From assembly GCF_963678635.1 (NCBI RefSeq), contig NC_087062.1:3931556-3995555 (forward strand): DNA of 64,000 bases, given 5' to 3'. Every line of letters starts with the position of its first letter. Positions within the stretch are counted from its first letter, which is position 1. This DNA comes from Symsagittifera roscoffensis. Taxonomy: Eukaryota > Xenacoelomorpha > Acoela > Convolutidae. The notes under the pieces are model-generated. The model was not told where the DNA came from. It ran no database searches and saw only the letters and a list, made by a program, of their open reading frames with translations. Below are positions 31,924-42,589 of this stretch, one piece after another. The translations under genes and the position numbers were made by a program.

Positions 31924-34757
31924 GATTCCTCAACATTCTGCAACTAAATACTAGAAGCCTAATCAACATAGAGAGAAGAACTAAGCTAGCAAATGCAATT
32001 GCAGTTGGAAATTTTAATGTCATATGCTTAAGCGAAACTTGGCTTAACGAGAATATTCAATCATCAGAGCTTTTTCTAAGTGAATATAACATCTATAGAT
32101 CTGATAGAGCTATTGTGAGTGGTAAAAACTGTCACGGAGGCAGCCTAATAGCTGTCAAGAATAGTCTAATTACCGAGGACTTATCCACCAAACATGACAT
32201 TCCTGATTCATGTGTGCTATGTAGTATAAAACTTCATCAAACTGAAATGATAATTGGCTCATTCTACAATCCGCCAAAAAACAGTAATTACAGATACAAA
32301 GTGCATGAATTTGAACAACTGATCAAAGCCATTCCTAAAAACAAACCGTTTCTCTTATGTGGGGATTTAAATTTCCCAGAAACAAACTGGAACACCCTCA
32401 CCAGTACTGACGAGGAAGAAAACCAAATACTGCAAATTTTTGAAAATGGACTCTTTAGGCAGGCGATAGATTTCCCAACATGTGTGAAGAACATACTAGA
32501 CGTAGCCTTCTATCGGAATTGCTATACAAGTGCCGAACAAGATTTTAACGTTTCCAAGATTTATGACTGCTCAGATCACAATGCCATAATGTTGTCTATT
32601 GAATGCACGGTATCAGAGCCGAAACCATACTTGGAAAATTTTAGAAGTTTTGGAAATGCCGATTTTGAAGGAATAAACAATTTTATAAACGAGAACCCAT
32701 TTGAACCAGTATGCCACACAAACATTAACAAAATGCATGAGGAGTACACCCAATATTTGGATGAAATCATTAAGAGTTTTGTGCCTCTCAGAACAAGACA
32801 TAGGCAATCACTTCCACCTTGGATAACAAGTAGCACTTCAAATTTGATCAAAAAGTTACAAACAAAACGGCAATCATGTATACTCAAACCGACCAACTAC
32901 AGAAGACAACAAGTTAAACTGTTTGAAAATTTAGTAACTGAATCATCGGAAGTGGACAGGAAAAACTACCAAGAGGAATTGTTTAGAACACGGAACACTA
33001 ATGTAATTTTTAAACACCTAAAGAACTTGAATAAACATACAAGTCTTCCTAAGTTACTCATAAAAGATGAAGTTGAAAGCACAAATCCAAACGAACAAGT
33101 CAACATGCTAAACGACTTCTTTCATTCAGTTTTTAATCCTAAAGAAAGTTTTAGTATTAGAGATATTCAATTTGGAAATCCCTTGTTAACGAATTTTGAT
33201 ATATCGAAAAAGACAGTAAGTGAGATTTTATCAACTCTGGACGTAACAAAGTCACGCGGCCCAAATGGGTTGCCACCTAGCTTTTTTCAGAAAACGAACC
33301 GCAATATATGCAAACCGATGAACAAAATTTTGAGAAACGTAAAACGCCTACGAAAAATACCTGATTCATGGAAAACAGCTGCAGTTACTCCTGTTCACAA
33401 AAAAGGTGACCGAAAATTGGTGAACAACTATCGACCAGTATCGCTATTAAATATTGACAGCAAAGTCCTTGAAAAATGTATATACAAAGACCTGTACCCT
33501 TACTTTGCCTGGTATTTGACGAAACATCAACACGGTTTTACTAAAGGTAGATCAGTTTTGACAAACATGCTCTCCTTCCTGAAAGAAATATATGAAGCGC
33601 TTGACAATGACTCAAACGCAGAAATTGTAGCAGTCTACACTGACTTTGCAAAAGCCTTTGATAAAGTTCCGCATTTTGATCTACTCAAGAAAGTTGCACT
33701 TATAGGAATAGGAGGCTGCATGTTAGAGGTACTCTATGACTATTTGAAAAACAGGAAACAGTTTGTACGAGTAGACAATATCAGCTCAAAAGTTTTAGAA
33801 GTCACTAGTGGTGTTCCCCAAGGATCACTTTTAGGACCACTGCTCTTTTGCATTTTTATTAACGACCTACCTGAAGTACTCAAATTCTCTGAACCATATA
33901 TTTTTGCGGATGATCTTAAACTACTTTCCATCAAAAAAACATCAATTGAAATTCAAGAAGATCTGGACAAAATTCAGCAGTGGGTAACTGAAAACAAAAT
34001 GGAATTAGCACTAGATAAATGTGCAAAAGTAAGTTTTAGGGGCGGAGACGCCAACTCTATGCTTTTTGGTGTAGTGCTTGGAACATCGATGGTTGTGAAA
34101 GATCTGGGAATTTTTGTGTCGGGCGATTTAAGTTGGAAGGTACACATTGAAACAAGATTAAAGAAGGCAAACCAAGTACTGTACCTCCTGAGAAGAAACC
34201 TATTAGCAAAGATAAATACGTTTGTAAAGTTAGGCCTGTATAAGTCACTAATACTCCCAGTGTTATTATACGGACTCTCATGTACACATATATCGAGGGG
34301 GGATCAATTGCAGTTGGAGCGATTTCAAAAGAAAGCAATCCGGTGGATCACTGGAAATAAAACGGGAGTGTACATCAACGAACTACGCTTGCTAAACATT
34401 TTACCCCTGCCCATGTTCATCCAGCTAAATAACATCTTACTTCTTGCCAGTCTTGATTCTAATGAACGAAATGAAATAGTGTTAAACAGGCGAACCACAC
34501 GGGCTAGAAATATAGAAATTTTTGAGATGCGAAAAGTGAGAACGGAAAAAGCGAGAAACGAATTTGTTTTCAGAACCAGTAGGATTGTAAATCGATTAGA
34601 ACCATATATTCATTTTGATAAACGAATCGGCCTCAAGACGAGAATTTTAAACACGATGTGGAAATTTGTAAACGAGAGATTTTCAGAAATGACAACGTGC
34701 ACGTGGCAATTATTCTGTGATTGTATCACGTGCAGAAACAAGTGGACATTGTTTTAG
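31920..34757 (+). CDS. LINE-B ORF2: endonuclease and reverse transcriptase
   Basis: About 945 codons open immediately after the ORF1 stop and in its frame. The endonuclease begins at once (LQLNTRSL, then LSETWL, GGSLIAV, LCGDLNFPETNW, NILDVAF, SDHNAIML). Its first two conserved blocks precede any ATG; the first near-cognate start is GTG at 32115. The RT has VTPVHKKGDR, NYRPVSLL, YTDFAKAFDKVPH, GVPQGSLLGPLLF and catalytic FADD (33902-33913). It ends with a Cys-containing tail (CTWQLFCDCITC) and TAG. No internal stop is present, so the protein appears intact and presumably is made as an ORF1-ORF2 fusion by readthrough. Confidence 0.93.
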   Translation, partial: LGFLNILQLNTRSLINIERRTKLANAIAVGNFNVICLSETWLNENIQSSELFLSEYNIYRSDRAIVSGKNCHGGSLIAVKNSLITEDLSTKHDIPDSCVLCSIKLHQTEMIIGSFYNPPKNSNYRYKVHEFEQLIKAIPKNKPFLLCGDLNFPETNWNTLTSTDEEENQILQIFENGLFRQAIDFPTCVKNILDVAFYRNCYTSAEQDFNVSKIYDCSDHNAIMLSIECTVSEPKPYLENFRSFGNADFEGINNFINENPFEPVCHTNINKMHEEYTQYLDEIIKSFVPLRTRHRQSLPPWITSSTSNLIKKLQTKRQSCILKPTNYRRQQVKLFENLVTESSEVDRKNYQEELFRTRNTNVIFKHLKNLNKHTSLPKLLIKDEVESTNPNEQVNMLNDFFHSVFNPKESFSIRDIQFGNPLLTNFDISKKTVSEILSTLDVTKSRGPNGLPPSFFQKTNRNICKPMNKILRNVKRLRKIPDSWKTAAVTPVHKKGDRKLVNNYRPVSLLNIDSKVLEKCIYKDLYPYFAWYLTKHQHGFTKGRSVLTNMLSFLKEIYEALDNDSNAEIVAVYTDFAKAFDKVPHFDLLKKVALIGIGGCMLEVLYDYLKNRKQFVRVDNISSKVLEVTSGVPQGSLLGPLLFCIFINDLPEVLKFSEPYIFADDLKLLSIKKTSIEIQEDLDKIQQWVTENKMELALDKCAKVSFRGGDANSMLFGVVLGTSMVVKDLGIFVSGDLSWKVHIETRLKKANQVLYLLRRNLLAKINTFVKLGLYKSLILPVLLYGLSCTHISRGDQLQLERFQKKAIRWITGNKTGVYINELRLLNILPLPMFIQLNNILLLASLDSNERNEIVLNRRTTRARNIEIFEMRKVRTEKARNEFVFRTSRIVNRLEPYIHFDKRIGLKTRILNTMWKFVNERFSEMTTCTWQLFCDCITCRNKWTLF

Positions 34758-34802
34758 AGAAGACGCCGGGACCAAGACTCCCAACAGCAGTGCTGTGAAT
34801 CC

Positions 34803-34803
34803 C

Positions 34804-34833
<30 letters not shown>
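34803..34833 (+). repeat. (CAA)n tail of LINE-B
   Basis: About nine CAA units lie between the LINE-B 3' untranslated region and the ATAGGA duplication. On the minus strand it spells poly-Leu and blurs into the interrupted RT frame. Confidence 0.92.
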
Positions 34834-34834
<1 letters not shown>

Positions 34835-36527
34835 AGGAGTTTTGGCATGCTAAAGCAATTTTTCAGGAGGTAAAAACCATAATGGGCGTCTAGTTTGTCA
34901 ATGACATCCGAGATTTTTTCAAGCTCCTTAATTTTTTCGTCGAGCATTTCTTTTCGGCAAAGTTCGCGGATTGGAGATCCTAAAATGAGGAGTTCTTCTT
35001 TTGTTTTTATTCTTATTTTGGGGCATATTTTTCGAAATTGTGTTAAAATTGAATTATAATGTGTACTAGTAGTCGGTCCCAAAAAACAAAGTTCACACTT
35101 CTAAATACCAGATGTTAATTTTCGACTCCAACTGTTTGACTAGTGTATGAATTGTTTCCGCAAAAAGGGGTGGGGCTTCAGGATCACCCTGCTGAGTTCC
35201 GTCTTCTGACATTATGACAGAGCTTCCGTAAAAAAGGTAACTAGGTTTACCATACGCGCAATGGGTGTAATTATACAATTCGGGGCGATTTGAATAAACA
35301 TGATTCAGCATTGTTTCTCTGTTTAAAGAGTTAAAGGCATTCTTAAAATCTAGTTTTAAAAGAACAGTGCATTTTGGATTGTCGTCGCGTTCAATTAGGT
35401 TTCGAAACGAGTGCGCAGCTATTTCTGCTCCTCGTTTGTTTGGTACCGCATCCTACCTGTACGTTTCCGAAAAAATTTTGTCGCTTGGAGAGGGCCTTGC
35501 TTCCAGCGCATTTAGACGCAATACGTCTCAGCGTGTTGCCTATGGCAATCAGTCTCAACCCTCCTTCTATCTTAATGAGGGCGATAAGCTTTGCGCCAAA
35601 AAAGAAAGGTCTTAGTGGTTCGGGTATTTTGCCATCTCCAATGAGGTTTATCAGCTTAGTAAGCGATTTCAGAAAATTAAGTCCTGCACTGCCATTCGAC
35701 TTACTAACAAGATCTTTAAAAATTTGAGGAACTATTTTATCAGGACCTGCTGCTGATCCGTTTGGAAAGGACATTATCGCATTGTATAGGTCGAAATCGG
35801 TTACAAAAAAACTATCCAACTTTTCTGGATTTGGAGCTGCAAATTTGGCTCGCTGCGGGTACTTAGACAACAATTTTTGATAGTTATCAGTTGAAAAAGG
35901 AGTTATTTTGTCATCCGAAGCAGCAAGCCTTATTCCTCCCTTTACATTTCCTTCATCGAGCTTACTACTTATTAACTTTATTCTCTGCTCGAGGTCACTC
36001 AGAGGCCGGCTTGAAACTTGGGGATGGGGTTTTGGAAGTGACACGTCATTTGCTCGAATTGTTTTATTTATCCAAGAACTCATGCTTGTGGTCTGTTTGC
36101 GTCCACTTCTTTTCGGTTGCTCCAAAAAAAAAACAAAAAACAAGAACGACGTTAAAAAAATTAGCCATTTTGTAACATCTTCTACATTGTAGACGATGTC
36201 ATTTATTTTGTCCGACAGACTTTTCGCCAAGGGAACACGCAAGTCTTTTGGTACTTTATTGAGTACTCGGACATTTGAGATGGCTGTATTAACATAATTG
36301 TCTAGCACTAAATCATTACCTATTGTTGCTTTATTAACAGATTTGACATCAACGCATAAAGGACACTGAAACCATTCGGTTTTCTTAGAGTCGCTAAGAG
36401 AAATAGTTTCAAAACTAATATGATACCAACTAGAACAATAAATACAATCCAATTTATCAGTCCTGAATGTTTTAAGCAATCTTTGCTTGTACACTCTTTG
36501 TTGTTTTTCCTCATCTTGACGCAGCAT
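34833..36527 (-). pseudogene. RLE-type RT element, 5' half (right of LINE-B)
   Basis: It opens at ATG 36527. The N-terminus has a PHD-like Cys/His cluster (CIYC, WYH, CPLC). A probable frame-altering insertion with a hydrophobic stretch lies near 36110-36180. The RT region follows: AAGPDKIVP, GGLRLIAIGNTLRRIASKC, then a frameshift near 35440, LLKLDFKNAFNSLNRE, DGTQQGDP. At about 35090-35095 it jumps from NIWYL directly to KCELCFLG, deleting the catalytic DD and the following segment. It ends at NCFSMPKLL, where LINE-B inserted. Together with 29281-30411 this is one dead element. Confidence 0.88.
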
Positions 36528-37388
36528 AAAGGTAAAAAAAAAGGATTTTGACTGGACTTTAGGGGACTGAACTAACCCATGATAAGCGGTTAGTGGGAGT
36601 TTTACAAATCAGCAAATTAAAAAAAAAGACAACTAAATAATTTAAATTTTAAAATCGAATTATAAAAATCAAAAACAAGGAACAATCTCACCCGAGCTCA
36701 GTAGGTCCAGCGGCGCACCACCAGACTCCTCAAGCCAGTTCCAGTTTCCCACCTCCCCACAGAAAGCCACTTGACAGACCTGTCTCTAAAATCCCTCAGA
36801 GGGCGTTCCACATACAGGCACAAACATCAAACTTAACAAATCTATTTAATAAGTTTATCACAACAATTAAGCTAAAAGTCTAGCACTTCAACAGTATAAT
36901 TCAATTTTAACAAAAACAGTAACCATTATCACCCGGTTTAGAGATAATAGGCTGCATCCATGAGAAATTGAGCTAAAGTGGAAAAAATTTAATCAATTTA
37001 ATTGTTGTGATAAACTAATTTTGAGATACATTTATTAAATAGCCTAACTGTTGTGATAAACTTATTGAGTAGTTCAAATTTACCGCTTGTGTGTTTTCAT
37101 ATCTTATGCGCGCTCGGCCTTCCTCTTTTGATTATCTTATCGAATATCGGCGTCCCAGCCGTAGGCTAGTGAAGCTTGCCTGGCGTATCTAGACGCAAGA
37201 AGTAGTAAGCAGTTGGAACTACCCATCAACAACACCAAGTTGTACCGTTCGTTCCTATCACTTTTTCGTTTGTTTTTTTTCTTCTTTTTTTAAGCTCCCC
37301 GAATTGAATGAAATTCATTGCGCAACCATCCCCCCATCATTCCACGTAAGAGCTTCTCCGTTGCCTTCGTTGTCTGTGTTTCAGGTGG
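36528..37388. other. Intergenic, with an element-5'-end fragment
   Basis: 36918-36990 (ATTATCACCCGGTTTAGAGA onward) matches the esterase-like frame at 37575-37640, so another truncated copy lies here. 37090-37385 resembles an untranslated leader and ends TGTGTTTCAG|GTGG, acceptor-like. No independent gene. Confidence 0.5.
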
Positions 37389-37940
37389 ATGCTCCGATTC
37401 CAGGCAAGGCGCATCCCTGACTTCTCACAGAACCTTGTAATTGGCACATCAAGGACAAAATATATCAAACCAGCTCTAAAAAAATCTACAATTCCTTCTT
37501 ACCTCAGCGCCACACACCAAGATCTGTATGGAAAAGTTCTACATTACAGACCAGAGCGCCTCAAAACAATAGCCATTATCGCCGGATTTAATGATAATAG
37601 GCTGCATCCACGCGAAATTGAGCTAAAGTGGAAACAATTTATCAACTTAATTACAAACAAGTTTAAGCCCAAAACCCTAATCATTCCCATAACCCTATTC
37701 ATCTCTAAAACAATCCAAAGCTCCAATAATAAAGGTGTTAATCGCAAACTCTACATTCATAACTATGTGCTGTTTAACTTAATTAATAAATTTGTTCATC
37801 CACACACACTCTTTGTTTCGACCAATCTTAATCTAAATCCAATTCCTCAAATTTTCTGGCGAGACGGCATCCACTTCTCGTTCTTTGGCAATGAGTTCTT
37901 GTCAAATTTTCTTGCTTATAATGTTTCTAAATCCTCTTGA
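37389..37940 (+). pseudogene. Third RT element: SGNH-like 5' frame
   Basis: 183 codons. Block-I-like LVIGTSRTKYIKP, the central TIAIIAGFNDNR (block III Asn), and block-V-like WRDGIHFSFFGNEFL are all present, so an SGNH esterase-like fold of the retrotransposon type is plausible. The frame itself is open, but the RT that follows is broken. The stop TGA is 30 bp before the next frame. Partial copies of this segment occur at 28904 and 36918. Confidence 0.65.
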
Positions 37941-37970
37941 TAATCTGACAATACCGTTCCTCCTCATGAA

Positions 37971-38980
37971 ATGTCTGATCAAACACATTGTATCATATGT
38001 AACAACCACCTACGCGGCCATGGAATTTGGTGCAAAACATGCGCAGCCTTCATGCATGTAAAATACAGCGGCCTTAACCGAAGCAGTGACCACGATGACT
38101 GTTTTAGCTGCCTTTGCTGCACCAACGATCTAAATCCTGCCATTGCAAATAGAAACGAAACTGTAACAGCCACACCCGACCCCTGGTCAAATCCCACACC
38201 TGAACTAAAAGATAAACTAAGAGCAATCTACAGCCAAGTAGTGCACTGCAAACCAGTCATCATGATCTTCGCAAAAAGCAGAGTTGGGTTTAATTTTATA
38301 GAAACCCTAAAAAGAATCTTCAACTCGTTAATTGAAACAGAAGAAAAAACATACGCAAAGCACGCAAAAATTCCGATGCTAAATACCGATGCAAAAATAC
38401 TGATAGACGTTGAAAAAGCATTTAACTCCCTATACCGGAACCTGGCTTTGAAAAACAATGCAAATATATGCCCTTCTATACTACCTGCTATACAGAAATT
38501 ATACTCTAATCCATCCAAACTCTTCGTAAGCAAAAAATTTATTCTATCTAGAGAAGGAACCACACAAGGAGACCCATTAGCAATGGCGATGTACGGGCTA
38601 GCCACTACCTTTAATAAAACTAGTCAACAATAACAGCTCAACTCAAAAATGGTATGCAGACGTGGTAACGCAGTCCGAAAATTGAAAAACCTGCGAACAG
38701 TTCTTGGCAAAATTATCAAACAAGGAATATTTTTTGGATATCATGTAGAGACATCGAAAAGCCAGCTCATTTTAAAAGATGGAAATTACAATGAGGCGTT
38801 GAAAGTTTTCAAAAATACCGGAATTAAAATGAAGAAAGGCGCCAGAGTACTTGGTTCTGTCATAGAATCCGAGACTGAATGTAAAACGTTCTTAGAACCT
38901 ATTGAAAAAAAATTGCTAGATCGCGAACACATCACCAGAAAGAGTGTACTCCTTCTAAACCACCAATTCACAGCCAAATA
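37971..38980 (+). pseudogene. Third RT element: PHD finger and truncated RT, first copy
   Basis: The start MSDQTHCIIC leads a PHD-like finger (CIIC, CKTC, H, CLCC) at residues 7-45. From about 38229 the frame enters an RT: LIDVEKAFNSLYRN, EGTTQGDPLAMAMYGLA, then a frame break at about 38630 and WYAD without the second catalytic Asp (WYADVV). Most of the RT fingers between the PHD finger and motif A are deleted. The block restarts at 38981 with a second, longer copy. Confidence 0.8.
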
Positions 38981-41606
38981 GTGCACTGGAAACCAGTCTT
39001 CATGGTCCTCGCAAAAAACAGAGTTGGGTTTAATTTTATAGAAATTCAAAATAGAGTCTTCGGAAAAAAAAGTAGAAACTGAAGCACAGCAATTTAATAA
39101 AATAATGAGCATTGGAAAATTATCGAGTGCTATTGCTAAATTAACTGGTTTTTCCAAGGGAGTTCTCTCACTCGAGGAAATTGTCAAAAGTCAAATGGTT
39201 GAGCAAATCTTTTTTGAGAAACACCCTCCCGCGGAGCCAACAAACATCATGCTAGAAGATACAACCTCTTTCCACTAATCCATATTCGACCAAATAATTG
39301 CCCAGAAAATTAGGAAGGCTGCCATGACAACACATGGTTCTCATGGACTCTAAGGCCTGGATGCAAATGAGTGGAGATGCATACTAACCCACTTTGGCCA
39401 ACAGTCAGTTGAAATATCAAAGCCACTAGCCAAAATTGCTCAAGAAATATCAACAGAAATACTAAGTCCTGAGCTGCTCGAACGATATAATGCCTGCCAA
39501 CTAATTCCACTTGATAAAAACCCAGGAGTTAGACCAATTGGCATACACGACGTTATCCGCAGAATAATAGGTAGAACGATCACAAAGTGCATAAAAAGCG
39601 AACTTAAGGTACTTGGATCGAATCACCAACTACGCCTTGGCCAGAAAAGTTGCATCGAATATGCAATTCATACGCTTAGGAAGCAATACGAGAAAACAGA
39701 TTCCGATGCAAATTACAGATAGACGTGGAAAACGCAGTTAACTTCGTAAACCGGAATCTGGCTTTGAAAATTTTTTTTTTTAAAAATGCCCTTCCATACT
39801 ACCTGCTATAAAGAACTCATGCTCTAATCCATCCAATTTCTTCGTAAATAAAAAAAGTTATCCTATATAGAGAAGGAACCACACCAGGAGACCCATTAGC
39901 AATGGCGATGTACGGGCTAGCCACTTTACCTTTAATAAAACTAGTCAACGATAACAGCTCAACTCCGAAATGGTATGCAGACGATGGGAACGAGGTCGGA
40001 AAATTTAAAAGCCTGCAAACAGTTCTTCACAACATTATCAAACACGGAAAATATTTCGGATATCATCTAAAAGCATCGAAATGCCAGCTCATTGTAAAAG
40101 ATGAAAAATACAATGAGGCGTTAAATGTATTCAAAATTACCGAAATTGAAAGTAAGGAAGGGGCCAGAGGAATTGGTTCTGTCATAGGATCCGAGACTGA
40201 ATGTAAAACGTTCTTAGAAACTCAGTAAGAAGAACAACACGAAAAACTGAAAAAAATTCGCAAGATCGCCAAAACATCACCACAAAACGTGTACTCCTGT
40301 TACATCAAAAGGGTACAGGAAAAACTATTGTTTTTAGCTAGAACTACCCCAATACCACAGAAAACATCCTGGCCTGCGAGAAGATACTGCAGGAAAATCT
40401 CATTCCAAGTTTATTTGGTAAAGATAGTTTTAGCCATCAACTTAGAGACATCGCTTCTCTGCCACTGAAAATGGGTGGTCTAAATATCGAGCTACCTTCT
40501 GACTATGAGATTTTTTTAGAATCGTCAATTAAAATGTGGTCAGTCTTAGACACCTACAACCCATTAACAGCTATATCTAAGCAAGAAAAAATCTATACAA
40601 AAATCAAAACACTTAAAACTGATAGAATAAAACAGAAGATAACTAACATTTTGAACAACTTGAGCGACAGTGAAAAACACGCACTTGAGCTAGCCTCCAA
40701 AAAAGGGCCTCAAACTGGTTAAACGCACTGCCATTTACCAGATATAATTTCAACCTAACTAAATCTGAGTTCTGGGATAGAACTATTTCAGATATGGATG
40801 GGAACCAAGAAACACTGAAGTTTCGGCTCGATTTCAACATCATAGCAAACATCGCTCATGAGGTTGGCAAAGGTATCTCTGATTTCGTCATGCCTCATGT
40901 GGGTGTATCCACCCTTTGCACAGTGAAGGGCGTGGGTAAGGTCAGAAGTTTGACCACATGCACATGTGAGTTTGTGCATGTGGTCAAACTCACATGTGCA
41001 TGTGGTCAAACTTCTGACCTTACCCACGGCCTTCACTGTGCAAAGGGTGGATACACCTACATGAGGCATGACGAAATCAGAGATACCTTTGCCAACCTCA
41101 AGAGCGATGTTTGCTTGCTATGATGTTGAAATCGAGCCGAAACTTCAGTCGTTGCAAGGCGAGACCTTTGTCAACAATTCAACCACAACTGTTGAAGGAG
41201 CTCGACTAGATGTAACAGCAAACGGATTATGTTGCTCAAGGTTTAGCCGAACCTTCCATGATGTCAAAGTCTTCAACCCACACGCAAAAACTTCTCGAAG
41301 ACTACTGAAAGACGCCTATAAAAACCTCGAATCACTGAAAACTCAAAAAACCAACAGATAGTTTTACAAGTTGAACAGAGCAGCTTCTTCCCGTTCATTT
41401 TTGGTTGCACTGGTGGTGCCGCACTAGCAGCTACACGGACAATGCAGCGCATAGCTGAAAAACTTAGTGAAAAAAGGCATGAAAGCTACTCAGAAACAAT
41501 AAACTATATAAGAGCTAAGATAAGCTTTAGGCTATTTAGGAGCGCTACCCTTTGTACACGGGTATGCGGATCACTGCGTAAGACTCAATTCATAGTGCTT
41601 TTATAG
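38981..41606 (+). pseudogene. Third RT element: second copy with RT and endonuclease-like end
   Basis: This copy restarts with CACAGCCAAATAGTGCACTG (as at 38225). It adds the RT fingers missing from the first copy (LIPLDKNPGVRPIGIHDVIRR near 39500), a motif-A region with frame damage near 39720, EGTTPGDPLAMAMYGLA, and an intact WYADDG near 39975. Several frameshifts follow. At 40985-41130 come a zinc-knuckle-like CACG...HCAKGG, RHDEIRD, and then LDVTANG and HDVKVFNP, an endonuclease-like end. A final conserved stretch reads IFGCTGGAALAATRTMQR, stopping at 41606. It is inactive and related in architecture to RLE-bearing LINEs. Confidence 0.8.
40814..41148. repeat. Near-perfect palindrome, about 160-bp arms, 10-nt loop
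   Basis: 40814-40974 is the reverse complement of 40985-41148, apart from about two substitutions and a short insertion (TTGC) near 41113. The loop is TGCATGTGGT. The right arm is the sense zinc-knuckle coding sequence of the RT element; the left arm is an inverted copy replacing the expected upstream coding sequence. Confidence 0.95.
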
Positions 41607-42589
41607 AGGAGGGACTGTTGAAGTAAATACCTTTAAACAATGCATCAGATCCTGACTTGACTTAAATCCTGCAATATTGTTAACTGATGTATTTATATGA
41701 TGCTGGTATTGGCCCTATCCAGCTTGTGTAAGACCGTACCTAAACGGAAGGGCCCCTTCTATAATTTACCTTTTTTTGATAGACACGAGATAGCCAAGAT
41801 CAATGGACACTATGGTAGGATTGATGGATATAAATACACATTTCAATCTTGACATACTATGTATCCGAGAGAATTGTGCACACTATGTCAGCAAAAAATT
41901 CAGACGGTAGCTTTTAAAACAACCATTAATTTTTGATGGAACTTTAGGACGGAGCTACGTAGGAGGAGATGGTCTTTCTAAAGGCCCAATCCCTGCTGCA
42001 GGAAAAAAAATCGTTTTTCCGCTTTAGTGTCGGCATTCAATTTTCGCTTTGTGAACCGTCAAATTGATGCATCCGTTTATCATTTTTTGAAGCGTCAAGT
42101 TGATGCAAGCTGAAAAAACAACATAGGTAACTCATACAAAATCAAATATGCTGGTCCTAAATTTCACAATGGAAACGCTTTTGAATAAGGTAGTCCGCAT
42201 GGTCTGCTTCAAGTGTAGTGATTCAAGGTCAGTTCAAATTGATGAATTTAGCAAAAGATGCTTCACCCACGGTAACTTTTGCAATCCAGTGGCTGAAGAG
42301 TGGGAGTTTGCTATGAAACAGGAAATATCAGCGGTGCAGCAAGGATGACAAAACTGGTTTTTGCCCACGTTTCGGCAGGAAAATACCATGCAAACTGAAG
42401 TTGTTCGATTGCGAGAGATACCAAAACTTAAACCACCATGCATGCAAAAAAAATCAAAAGATATGGGCGCATCAATAAAAGAAATATTCTGGTATTGTTG
42501 AAGCAGCTGGCGCGCTTACAAAATTAGGAAGGTTACTCCCCAATTGCTTCTTTTAACATGGGATTTTGATGAAATTCTTCCATCAATCG
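41607..42589. other. No intact gene
   Basis: Probable 3' untranslated part of the third RT element, then unassigned sequence. A short open frame at 42148-42348 has no recognisable domain. Confidence 0.4.

Larger units (their letters stand above)
30412..34832 (+). mobile_element. LINE-B, non-LTR retrotransposon nested in the RLE element
   Basis: It is flanked by ATAGGA at 30406-30411 and 34833-34838. Removing it restores the reading frame of the minus-strand RT element (KLL joined to YFLRT), so the boundaries are well supported. It contains a damaged esterase-like 5' frame, a 63-bp tandem repeat, a PHD-finger ORF1, an ORF2 in the same frame after TGA-CTA-G, and a (CAA)n 3' tail. The architecture fits the jockey/CR1 group of endonuclease-bearing LINEs. 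Confidence 0.93.

Noticed and set aside
32288-34338. Minus-strand open frames opposite LINE-B ORF2
   Set aside because: They are antisense shadows of a well-supported RT/endonuclease frame.
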